Positions 1-5,320 of a DNA stretch of 10,646 bases are shown one piece after another; within the stretch, counting starts at the first letter, position 1, and each line of letters opens with the position of its first letter. Source of the DNA: an uncultured Oscillospiraceae bacterium (GTDB lineage: Bacteria; Bacillota; Clostridia; Oscillospirales; Oscillospiraceae); contig CAKUOS010000062.1 of the NCBI GenBank assembly GCA_934670025.1, positions 1 to 10,646 of the forward strand, written 5' to 3'. Under the pieces are notes generated by a model, which worked only from the letters and a program-made list of their open reading frames with translations, searched no databases and was not told the DNA's origin. Position numbers and translations under genes: made by a program.

Positions 1-1296
1 CGCAACTGGGCGAACGAGCTGCACGCAAAGGATACGAGCCGGAAGGTTCGCGCCGTGAAAAAGCTGCAGGCCGAACGAGGCGAATGGCTCGGAGGCCGTC
101 CACCCTATGGGTACCGGAAATCCGAAACTACGGAAAACCATCTTGAGCCCGACCCAGAAGCGGCAGAGGTTGTGCGGCAGATTTTTACCCTCTGTGCTGC
201 TGGGAAAGGTCCGAGCCAGATCGCGCGGATTCTGACAGAACAGAAGATTCTGACGCCTGCGAATTACTATTTTCAGAAGACCGGAAAAACGCACGAAGGG
301 CGTGATGCGCTGCATCCGTGTACATGGTCTGGTACGACGGTCAGTGATATCCTCAAAAACGTCATGTATCTGGGCCATACGGTTGGACTGCGGCGGACAA
401 CCATCTCCTATAAGAACAAAACGAGGATCGACCGGCCGGAAAGCGAACAGTGCCTGGTAAAAAATACGCACCAGCCGCTTATCTCGCAGGAGCAGTGGGA
501 GATCGTGCAGGAGGTGCGGCAGCACAAAAAGCGCACGCCGAAGCACATGGAAGAGCCTGATATTTTCTCCGGGCTGGTGTTCTGCGCAGACTGCGGAAAA
601 CCACTGGTGCTGCACCGCGCCAGCACCATGAAAAAAGTGGAGTACAATTTCAAGTGCTATACCTACGGCAAGAAGGGCAAAACCGCCTGCACTGCGCATC
701 ATATCCGGGAGTGTGAACTTACGCAAATTGTTCTGGATGATCTCCGACGGGTCACGCATTTTGCCAGAATGAAGGAGCGGCAATTTGCGGCGCACATCAA
801 CCAGAAAAACAGCGCGGAACTGCGGCGGGAGATGAATCGTGTCCTCCGCGAACTGGACGCGATGAAAAAACGAAGCGCAGAGTTGTCCAAGCTGTTCAAA
901 CGCCTCTATGAGGACAATGTTCTCGGGCGCGTGACCGACGAGCAGTACCGAATGCTATCCGGCGATTACACGGACGAGCAGCGTATGCTGGAGGAACAGA
1001 TTCCACAGAAAGAACAACGTCTGGCACAGCTTCAGGCGCGCGAAGCGAATGTGGATGCGTTCATTGAAAAGGCAAAACAGTACACAACGATTGACACGCT
1101 GACACCGGAACTGCTGCGGCTGTTTATCCAGCGCATCGAGGTCGGCGAACGGGAAACAAAATACTCCCGCAATTCCAGCCAGTCCATCCGCATCATTTAC
1201 CGGGACATCGGCACAGTGGACAGTGCCATGCAGCCCGACGAGAAGCAGCCGAAGCTGCTCCCGCCGCTGAGCGAGGTCATTCAATTCCCAGCATAA
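1..1296 (+). CDS. Large serine recombinase, C-terminal part (5' end outside window)
   Basis: The reading frame is open from base 1 and runs to TAA at 1294-1296, giving 431 visible residues. The GTG at 55 is only an internal Val codon: residues before it (AKDTSRKVRAVKK) continue the conserved linker of this family, so the N-terminal catalytic Ser domain lies upstream. Seen in order: the Recombinase domain (GGRPPYGYRK near residues 31-39, then PDPEAAEVVRQIF), a zinc ribbon with CxxC at residues 195/198 and further Cys at 219 and 230, a long charged coiled coil (about 255-350), and a DUF4368-like tail (LRLFIQRIEVGERETKYSRN). Such enzymes (TnpX/TndX-like) excise and integrate conjugative transposons or prophages by strand exchange at short att sites. 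The gene probably marks one end of a mobile element lying to the left; the att site was not identified. Whether the missing catalytic part is intact cannot be judged. Confidence 0.93.
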   Translation, partial: RNWANELHAKDTSRKVRAVKKLQAERGEWLGGRPPYGYRKSETTENHLEPDPEAAEVVRQIFTLCAAGKGPSQIARILTEQKILTPANYYFQKTGKTHEGRDALHPCTWSGTTVSDILKNVMYLGHTVGLRRTTISYKNKTRIDRPESEQCLVKNTHQPLISQEQWEIVQEVRQHKKRTPKHMEEPDIFSGLVFCADCGKPLVLHRASTMKKVEYNFKCYTYGKKGKTACTAHHIRECELTQIVLDDLRRVTHFARMKERQFAAHINQKNSAELRREMNRVLRELDAMKKRSAELSKLFKRLYEDNVLGRVTDEQYRMLSGDYTDEQRMLEEQIPQKEQRLAQLQAREANVDAFIEKAKQYTTIDTLTPELLRLFIQRIEVGERETKYSRNSSQSIRIIYRDIGTVDSAMQPDEKQPKLLPPLSEVIQFPA

Positions 1297-1312
1297 GGAA
1301 GCAAAAAGAAAT

Positions 1313-1338
1313 GAGGGAGCGGACAATTCCGCTCCCTC
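1313..1338 (-). terminator. Hairpin terminator, best oriented for the minus strand
   Basis: A perfect 11-bp stem (GAGGGAGCGGA with TCCGCTCCCTC) encloses a CAAT loop. On the minus strand it is followed by ATTTCTTTTT, a usable U-tract. On the plus strand it is followed by GCAGGGGG, so it would be a poor intrinsic terminator for the recombinase. It lies about 210 nt beyond the stop of the phosphoesterase gene and may end that transcript. Confidence 0.55.
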
Positions 1339-1426
1339 GCAGGGGGTGACAGTTTGTGTCCCTGTAAAGGGAAATAGAATGCATCCGGGGTGTTTGGTTT
1401 TTAGAAAAACTGCCATATGGGTTGTA

Positions 1427-1525
1427 GGGGCCGATGCCCACATCGGCCCGGCAGAATGCACCGTTTTTACGGAAATCTTCGGCGAATCCGATGGTTCCCA
1501 ACGGGCCGATGTGGGCATCGGCCCC
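1427..1525. repeat. Pair of inverted palindromic repeats (REP/MITE-like)
   Basis: Two 24-bp segments, 1427-1450 and 1502-1525, are exact reverse complements. Each is itself a 9-bp palindrome (GGGCCGATG and CATCGGCCC) with a 4-base loop. They are separated by 51 bp. The whole block can fold as one long hairpin or as two small ones. The spacer contains a further small dyad (CCGTTTTTACGG). The design matches non-coding palindromic repeats I recall from gut Clostridia, in which GTAGGGGC...GCCC units recur; copy number cannot be tested here. Reading frames that cross it on both strands are translations of the repeat, not genes. Confidence 0.75.
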
Positions 1526-1550
1526 TGCAAAAGGCGTTCTGTCCGGGTCG

Positions 1551-2252
1551 TCAGCTTTCAGTCGGGAAGGGCTCGAACGTGTGGTAGAGGATATGCAGAC
1601 GGCCGACGCGCTTGTCGGTGTGAAAATGGCCGCAGTACCAGGGCTCGCAGCGCAGGTTTTCCTCGAGTCTATCCATCCACTGCTCGGTCGACGAGTCGAC
1701 CGTGGACTGGTCAAGATCCTTTTTGAGCGCCTCCAGCGGCTTATAGCGCAGCGGACACGTGTGCGTGAGGACGATGTCCATCTGCCAGCCGCGCGCGGCA
1801 AGCAGCGCCTCTACGCGCCGCTTGACAGCCTCCGACGGCTGCTCATCGGGCCACCAGCCAAGCCCGCGGGAAAGGCGGTATTCCTTGCCGGTCGAGTACG
1901 CGCCGCCGACGACAAGGCAGTCCTTGCCGCCGAAACGGTAGACCTCGCCGTCGACAGCGAACAGAAGATTCGGGAACTGCGGCTCATAGAGCACGCTGCC
2001 GCCGCAGAATGTGCCTTCGACATAGCCGGGGATGTTCTGCGGGCGGTTTTCCCGGTTGCCGTGCAGGGAAAAGATCGTGATGGGGAACGCGGCGGCCCGC
2101 GTTTTGCACGCGAGATCCCGTTCGCCGCCGCCGAAGTTGAAGCCTGCATCGCCGAGCAGGATGAGCGTATCGTCCCGCGTGGTATGGTGCGCGCGGCAGA
2201 AGTCCTCCACGTGGTCAAAATGGCCGTGCGTGTCGCCGGTCAGCCAGATCAT
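1551..2252 (-). CDS. Calcineurin-like metallophosphoesterase
   Basis: This 233-residue protein is predicted to be a cytoplasmic binuclear-metal phosphoesterase; the substrate is not identifiable. Metal-site motifs appear in family order: D7-T-H9 (GDTHG), G34-D35, G65-N66, T163-H164, and G208-H-F-H211. The usual GNHE motif reads GNRE (R67), so the conserved His is replaced by Arg; the following ENRP matches close relatives as I remember them. The start is the ATG at 2252-2250 because GGAGG sits 7 nt upstream; an upstream in-frame TTG (2273) lacks this. There is no signal peptide or membrane segment. It is transcribed divergently from the zinc-ribbon gene, from TTGACT-17-TAAAAT. Downstream (leftwards) lie the palindromic repeat and a hairpin terminator. 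Confidence 0.88.
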   Translation of the reverse strand: MIWLTGDTHGHFDHVEDFCRAHHTTRDDTLILLGDAGFNFGGGERDLACKTRAAAFPITIFSLHGNRENRPQNIPGYVEGTFCGGSVLYEPQFPNLLFAVDGEVYRFGGKDCLVVGGAYSTGKEYRLSRGLGWWPDEQPSEAVKRRVEALLAARGWQMDIVLTHTCPLRYKPLEALKKDLDQSTVDSSTEQWMDRLEENLRCEPWYCGHFHTDKRVGRLHILYHTFEPFPTES

Positions 2253-2319
2253 ATCATCGCCTCCATGCCGCAATCGTCAAAAGGGCGCACAGCGTGCGTC
2301 TGCGTGCCAGAATACAGCC

Positions 2320-2348
2320 ATTTTACCGGCCCGCGCGGCGAAAGTCAA
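2320..2348 (-). promoter_or_regulatory. Sigma-A promoter of the phosphoesterase gene
   Basis: On the minus strand TTGACT (2348-2343) and TAAAAT (2325-2320) are 17 nt apart. The predicted transcript has a leader of about 60 nt. The promoter is back-to-back with the promoter of the zinc-ribbon gene; the two -35 boxes are only 14 bp apart. Confidence 0.7.
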
Positions 2349-2362
2349 CCGCCGGGAAGGCA

Positions 2363-2391
2363 TTGACCGTGGGAAGAAAATACAGTATAAT
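2363..2391 (+). promoter_or_regulatory. Sigma-A promoter of the zinc-ribbon gene
   Basis: TTGACC (2363-2368) and a perfect TATAAT (2386-2391) are separated by 17 nt. The predicted start is near 2398, about 27 nt before the ATG. The 9-mer ATGGCTGTA directly after the -10 box is repeated in inverted orientation at the opposite promoter (2313-2321). Confidence 0.78.
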
Positions 2392-2424
2392 ATGGCTGTA
2401 AAAAGCATCGGGAGGGGAATCGTT

Positions 2425-2661
2425 ATGCATTTACGTGCAATTCGCATCATCTGCATCTGCATCATCGCGCTGATCGCCGCGGCATTGCTGCTGGTGGTGT
2501 TCACCAAACAGCGGATCTTCTGGTATGTGGAGTTTGGGCTGGTCATGGCCTATGGCCTGTTCAATCAGGTCTTCTGGCGCTGTCCGATCTGCGGCAAGCC
2601 GTTCGGCGGCATCAAAAAGTTTGAAAAGTGTCCGTTCTGCGGCAGTGAGATCGATACATAA
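2425..2661 (+). CDS. Small membrane protein with C-terminal zinc ribbon
   Basis: This 78-residue protein begins at the ATG at 2425, placed 7 nt after GGAGGGG. Two hydrophobic segments are visible (about residues 7-27 and 32-50), then a soluble tail with CPICG (C53, C56) and CPFCG (C69, C72), a classic four-Cys zinc-ribbon or rubredoxin-like knuckle with 12 residues between the pairs. It is probably a two-helix inner-membrane protein with a short metal-binding domain. I do not recognise a named family, and no function is assigned. It has its own consensus promoter. Its TAA (2659-2661) directly abuts the remnant of the aldo/keto reductase gene, so the original downstream sequence may have been lost in a deletion. 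Confidence 0.8.
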   Translation: MHLRAIRIICICIIALIAAALLLVVFTKQRIFWYVEFGLVMAYGLFNQVFWRCPICGKPFGGIKKFEKCPFCGSEIDT

Positions 2662-2662
2662 G

Positions 2663-3679
2663 GGGGACGCGGGCTTCAATTACTTTGACACCGCGCACGG
2701 CTATTTGCAGGGCAAGAGCGAAACGGCGCTCAAGGCGTGCCTCACGAGCCGTTACCCGCGCGAGCAGTACGTCCTGACGAACAAGCTGACAAACTTCTAT
2801 TTCAAAAAAGAAGAAGATATCCGTCCGCTGTTTGAGAGCCAGCTGGAAGCGTGCGGCGTGGATTACTTCGATTTTTACCTGATGCACGCGCAGAGCGCGG
2901 AAATTTTCAAGTATTTCAAGTCCTGCCGCGCGTAGGAAACGGCGTTCGCGCTGAAGGAAGCAGGTAAGATCCGCCACGTGGGCATTTCGTTCCATGACCG
3001 CGCGGAAGTGCTGGAGCAGATTTTGACGGAGTACCCGCAGATCGAGGTCGTACAGATCCAGTTCAACTACGTCGACTACGAAGACCCGGCGGTACAAAGC
3101 CGCAAGTGCTATGAGGTCTGCGTCAAGCACAATAAGCCCGTCATCGTCATGGAGCCGGTCAAGGGCGGCAATCTTGTCCGTCTGCCCGAGAATGCGAAGG
3201 CGGTGTTCGACGCGCTGCACGGCGGCAGCCCCGCAAGCTATGCAATCCGCTTTGTGGCCGGGTTCCCGGGCATCATGATGGTGCTGTCGGGCATGAGCGA
3301 TCTTGCGCAGGTGCAGGACAACGCTGCGTTTATGGCCGATTTCAAGCCGCTGGACGAGACGGAGCCTGCGGCCGTCGCGCAGGTGCAGGAGATCTTCCGC
3401 AATATGCATCTCATCCCGTGTACGGCCTGCCGGTACTGCACCGGCGGCTGTCCGCAGCACATCTCCATCCCGGATCTGTTTGCGGCGATGAACGCCAAGC
3501 AGATCTATCACGACTGGAACGCGGATTATTATTACAGCGAGGTCCACACGGGCCCGGGCCGCAAAGCCTCCGACGGTCTCGAATGCGGCAAGTGCGAAAA
3601 GGCGTGTCCGCAGCATCTGCCCATCCGGGAGCTGCTGAAGGACGTGGCGAAGGAATTTGAAAAGCCGCAGAAGGCGTAA
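2663..3679 (+). pseudogene. Ferredoxin-type 4Fe-4S aldo/keto reductase, 5'-truncated with internal stop
   Basis: The frame from 2663 begins inside the conserved block GDAGFNYFDTAHGY, so about 40-55 N-terminal residues and any start site are missing; the upstream gene's stop lies 2 nt away. The AKR tetrad candidates Asp (FDTA), Tyr (HGY), Lys (LTNKL) and His (LMHAQ) are all in the 5' piece. An amber codon at 2933-2935 interrupts the frame where, from memory of relatives (CRAYETAF), Tyr is expected. The same frame then continues 247 codons through KIRHVGISFHD and IQFNYVDY to two C-terminal Fe-S motifs (CTACRYC-x3-CP and CGKCEKACP) and TAA at 3677. Relatives of about 375-390 residues are oxidoreductases with a TIM barrel plus ferredoxin domain. 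No ribosome site supports internal initiation; GTG 2978 is an ordinary Val codon. This is best read as a pseudogene, or as an assembly join plus a base error. Confidence 0.85.
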
Positions 3680-3685
3680 AAAATC

Positions 3686-3716
3686 GGGGCGAGGGCGCAG
3701 GTCCTCGCCCCATTTT
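3686..3716 (+). terminator. Intrinsic terminator after the aldo/keto reductase remnant
   Basis: GGGGCGAGGGC (3686-3696) pairs with GTCCTCGCCCC (3701-3711), with one G-T wobble and a GCAG loop. ATTTT follows. It is preceded by a run of A, so it could also work in the other direction. Confidence 0.8.
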
Positions 3717-3738
3717 GCCCGAATACGGCAGAAAACTG

Positions 3739-3767
3739 TTGCGCGAACGATGCGCGGACGGTATAAT
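3739..3767 (+). promoter_or_regulatory. Sigma-A promoter of trmB
   Basis: TTGCGC (3739-3744) and a perfect TATAAT (3762-3767) are 17 nt apart. The predicted transcript starts near 3774, about 29 nt before the trmB ATG. The -35 box is weak, the -10 box strong. Confidence 0.68.
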
Positions 3768-3802
3768 ACTTTCGAAAATACACGAAAGCGAAGGAAACTG
3801 CC

Positions 3803-4501
3803 ATGCGAATGAGAAGAAGAAACAATCTTGCGCCGCGAATGGAGGCCTGCGAGGCCGTCTGGATTCACGAGCCGCAGGCGCTGCGCGGCAACTGGCGCAG
3901 TCTGATGCCCGCGTGCCGCGAGCTTCGCGTGGAGGTCGGCTGCGGCAAGGGAAAGTTCACCGTCGAAACGGCCGAGGCCGAGCCCGACGTGCTGCTCATC
4001 GCCATCGAACGTGTGCAGGACGCTCTGGTGCTGGCGATGGAGGCCGCGATCCAGAAGGGGCTGAAAAATGTGTTTTTCGTCTCGCTCGACGCGGCAAACA
4101 TCGACGAGTTTTTTGCGGATGATGAAATTGACCTCCTGTACATCAACTTCTGCGACCCGTGGCCGCGGAAAAAGAACGCCAAACGGCGTCTGACGTACCA
4201 TACGTTCCTTGAAAAGTACAAAAAAGTGCTGAAGCTCGGCGGGCAGATCCACTTCAAGACCGACAACGCCAAGCTGTTCGCGTGGTCGCTTCCGGAGATG
4301 GAGAGCTGCTTCCTCGAACTGCGCAACGTGACCGACGATCTGCACGCGAACGGGCCGGTCGGGATCATGACGGGGTATGAGGAGAAATTCTACGGGCTCG
4401 GGACGCCGATCCACCGCGTGGAGGCTGTCGTCGTGACGAAGCAGCCGCGTCCGGCGGATGTCAAACCGGAACCGGAGGAGGATGCGGAAGATGCTGAGTA
4501 A
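3803..4501 (+). CDS. trmB: tRNA (guanine-N7-)-methyltransferase
   Basis: TrmB transfers a methyl group from S-adenosylmethionine to N7 of G46 in the variable loop of tRNAs. The 232-residue protein is slightly longer than usual and shows the family signatures: SAM-binding VEVGCGKGKF (residues 43-52), the acidic end of strand 2 in AIERVQDA (67-74), the catalytic NFCDPWPRKKNAKRRLT block (115-131), HFKTDN (150-155), and the C-terminal TGYEEKF and GTPIHRVEA (190-208). The last 15 residues are a Pro/Glu/Asp-rich tail outside the core fold. The start is the ATG at 3803, 7 nt after AAGGA; the next in-frame Met is two codons on. The 3' end overlaps the following small gene by 11 nt and contains its GGAGGAGG ribosome site, which suggests translational coupling. 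A promoter lies 36 nt upstream. Confidence 0.96.
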   Translation: MRMRRRNNLAPRMEACEAVWIHEPQALRGNWRSLMPACRELRVEVGCGKGKFTVETAEAEPDVLLIAIERVQDALVLAMEAAIQKGLKNVFFVSLDAANIDEFFADDEIDLLYINFCDPWPRKKNAKRRLTYHTFLEKYKKVLKLGGQIHFKTDNAKLFAWSLPEMESCFLELRNVTDDLHANGPVGIMTGYEEKFYGLGTPIHRVEAVVVTKQPRPADVKPEPEEDAEDAE

Positions 4502-4667
4502 TTTCCTGCCCTCCATCGGGATCATCGGCGGATCGGACGGGCCGACGGCCGTTTTTGTGACGGGCGTGACGGGCGACTGGCGGAAGGTGATCGCACTCGG
4601 AGCGGCGGCGGTGCTGCTGGTGCTGGGCGTGATCGCGGTCGTGATCGTAAAAAACAGACAACAATAA
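4491..4667 (+). CDS. Small membrane peptide with OadB-like GGSDGPT motif
   Basis: This 58-residue peptide starts at ATG 4491, with GGAGG 9 nt upstream inside trmB. Its first 25 residues include IGIIGGSDGPTAVFVTG, which resembles the conserved Asp-containing motif of the beta subunit of Na+-translocating decarboxylases (OadB/GcdB family), where this Asp region is linked to Na+ translocation. One hydrophobic helix follows (about residues 33-53) with a positive C-terminus (KNRQQ). The full OadB protein has many helices, so this is not a working decarboxylase subunit. From memory, similar short proteins in Clostridia carry the OadB name only because of this motif. It is co-transcribed with trmB and ends just before a strong terminator. 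Function unknown. An in-frame ATG at 4482 is less likely because it abuts the ribosome site. Confidence 0.78.
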   Translation: MLSNFLPSIGIIGGSDGPTAVFVTGVTGDWRKVIALGAAAVLLVLGVIAVVIVKNRQQ

Positions 4668-4668
4668 G

Positions 4669-4706
4669 CTGCGCCCGGCTGCAAACCTTGCAGCCGGGCG
4701 CAGTTT
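4669..4706 (+). terminator. Strong intrinsic terminator of the trmB operon
   Basis: A perfect 16-bp GC-rich stem (4669-4684 with 4688-4703) has a 3-base loop ACC and is followed by TTT. It begins one base after the stop codon of the small peptide gene. Confidence 0.85.
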
Positions 4707-4723
4707 CATATGCAGATATTTAT

Positions 4724-4760
4724 GCAGATTTGCGTCCGCAGACGCACGCTGCAAATTTTT
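4724..4760 (+). terminator. Possible second terminator hairpin
   Basis: GCAG and TGCGTC (4724-4736) pair with GACGCA and CTGC (4741-4752) around a CGCA loop, with a small internal bulge. AAATTTTT follows. It could act as a tandem backup to the trmB-operon terminator about 20 nt upstream. Confidence 0.45.
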
Positions 4761-4877
4761 GAGTGCCGACACCGCCATCACCAACAGGCGCGGGCTCTTT
4801 CGGCAGTCATTTATAGATAGGCAAAAGGGGCGGTCGATAACAACCGTCCCTTTTTTGAGCCGATACGTGATGGCGGT
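4756..4877. repeat. Short block bounded by inverted and direct repeats
   Basis: ACCGCCATCAC (4771-4781) is exactly the reverse complement of GTGATGGCGGT (4867-4877). Each copy is preceded by a direct repeat: TTTTTGAGTGCCGACAC at 4756-4772 and TTTTTGAGCCGATAC at 4852-4866. The 11-bp arm is therefore flipped relative to its left neighbour in the two copies. The block may be a degenerate miniature element or a duplicated terminator module; there are no clear target-site duplications. Confidence 0.4.
4823..4856 (+). terminator. Intrinsic terminator within the intergenic block
   Basis: AAAAGGGGCGGT (4823-4834) pairs with ACCGTCCCTTTT (4843-4854) with one wobble, and the T-run extends to 4856. The A-rich left arm makes it possibly bidirectional, so it could also stop the tetra-repeat peptide transcript coming from the right. 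Confidence 0.65.
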
Positions 4878-4903
4878 TTCTGAGCAAACAGCGTCCTTTT
4901 CTC

Positions 4904-4937
4904 CCCAATCTTTTCCCACGCGCGGGAAAAGATTGGG
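4904..4937. repeat. 14-bp perfect inverted repeat (hairpin)
   Basis: CCCAATCTTTTCCC (4904-4917) pairs with GGGAAAAGATTGGG (4924-4937) around a six-base loop. There is no U-tract on either side, so it is more likely a repeat or RNA structure than a terminator. Confidence 0.6.
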
Positions 4938-4980
4938 CCGTCGGAGACACGTCGACCTCTCCGCCTCACTGCGTTCGGCA

Positions 4981-5000
4981 CCTCCCCTTAAAAGGGGAGG
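4981..5000. repeat. 20-bp palindromic intergenic repeat
   Basis: CCTCCCCTTAAAAGGGGAGG has two 9-bp arms and an AA centre. Together with the preceding CTCTCCGCCTCACTGCGTTC it resembles REP-like intergenic units I recall from gut Firmicutes. Copy number cannot be assessed from one window. Confidence 0.6.
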
Positions 5001-5043
5001 CAAGGGCCGATGTATCAGCCCCTATGCGTGCAAGAGATAAGAC

Positions 5044-5241
5044 TCAATCGTCGCGGCAGTTCATGTTGTCGAGACCGCAGCGGGTCTTTTTCTCCTTCGA
5101 CACGCCGTTCATGTCCTGAAGGGACGTTTTCTTTTCCTCCTGACCCGCAAGGCAGTTCATATCATCCAGCGCGCAGCTGCGGCGGTCGTTTTCCGTCAGG
5201 CCGTTCATGTTGTTGAGGCCGAAGGTTTCTTTGTTCTGCAT
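5044..5241 (-). CDS. Small peptide of four 16-residue repeats, L-x-[DN]-M-N core
   Basis: This 65-residue peptide starts at the ATG at 5241-5239, with AAGGAGGA placed 7 nt upstream; upstream in-frame codons to 5295 fall in the leader and promoter. Leu recurs at residues 9, 25, 41 and 57, Met at 12, 28, 44 and 60, and Asn at 13, 29, 45 and 61, a period of exactly 16. The cores read GLNNMNG, CALDDMNC, SLQDMNG and CGLDNMNC: repeats 2 and 4 carry a C-x6-C pair (C23/C30, C55/C62), repeats 1 and 3 lack Cys. Linkers are highly charged (TENDRRS, AGQEEKKT, SKEKKTR). There is no signal peptide or membrane helix. I do not recognise the family. A precursor of a modified peptide, a metal-binding peptide and a small regulator are all open options; no modification or export gene specific to it is visible. 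Codon use and GC match its neighbours. Confidence 0.82.
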   Translation of the reverse strand: MQNKETFGLNNMNGLTENDRRSCALDDMNCLAGQEEKKTSLQDMNGVSKEKKTRCGLDNMNCRDD

Positions 5242-5255
5242 GGTGTTTCCTCCTT

Positions 5256-5274
5256 GATAATAAGAATTATTATT
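5256..5274. promoter_or_regulatory. Fur-box-like operator in the leader of the repeat-peptide gene
   Basis: The 19 bases match the classical Fur consensus GATAATGATAATCATTATC at 15 positions and contain a perfect 7-3-7 dyad (ATAATAA, GAA, TTATTAT). The site lies between the predicted transcription start (near 5280) and the ribosome site, a usual place for repression. The region is AT-rich, which raises the chance of a random match; PerR or another Fur-family member is also possible. Confidence 0.5.
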
Positions 5275-5286
5275 GTTTATATTTCT

Positions 5287-5314
5287 ATTATACACACAGA
5301 ACGTAGTTTGTCAA
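5287..5314 (-). promoter_or_regulatory. Near-perfect sigma-A promoter of the repeat-peptide gene
   Basis: On the minus strand TTGACA (5314-5309) and TATAAT (5292-5287) both match consensus, with a 16-nt spacer. The gene is therefore likely to be strongly expressed when not repressed. Confidence 0.85.
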
Positions 5315-5320
5315 GTATTT

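Larger units (their letters stand above)
4704..5043. other. Gene-free interval filled with hairpins and repeats
   Basis: No supported coding region was found on either strand. The interval holds TATGCAGAT twice (4709-4717 and 4721-4729), a terminator-like hairpin (4724-4760), an inverted-repeat-bounded block with its own terminator (4756-4877), a 14-bp hairpin (4904-4937), a 20-base palindrome (4981-5000), and a degenerate GGGCCGATG...CAGCCCCTA unit (5004-5024) that shares nine bases with the repeat at 1503-1511. The short open frames across it are translations of these repeats. Confidence 0.6.

Noticed and set aside
1427..1525. CRISPR-like array
   Set aside because: There are only two repeat units, in inverted orientation, each fully palindromic, with no cas genes nearby.
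955..1801. Minus-strand open frames spanning the recombinase 3' end and the repeats
   Set aside because: They translate the palindromic repeat and the antisense of the recombinase; no motif and no plausible start.
1434..2366. Long plus-strand open frame opposite the phosphoesterase gene
   Set aside because: It begins inside the palindromic repeat, has no ribosome site, and is antisense to a gene with clear catalytic motifs; GC-rich codons leave the opposite frames open.
2669..2683. GDAGFN shared by the phosphoesterase and the reductase remnant
   Set aside because: The two segments lie in unrelated folds, each in its own family's conserved block; the short match is coincidental.
2933..2935. 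Amber codon as programmed readthrough or pyrrolysine
   Set aside because: The expected residue is an ordinary Tyr, the gene also lacks its start, and no pyl genes or recoding signals are visible; decay is simpler.
2612..4684. 690-codon minus-strand open frame across the reductase remnant and trmB
   Set aside because: It is antisense to two recognisable coding regions, very rich in Arg, His and Leu, and without any domain or ribosome site.
5044..5241. Repeat peptide as a proven RiPP precursor
   Set aside because: The repeat layout is suggestive, but no modification, protease or export gene specific to it lies in the window, so this is kept only as a hypothesis.
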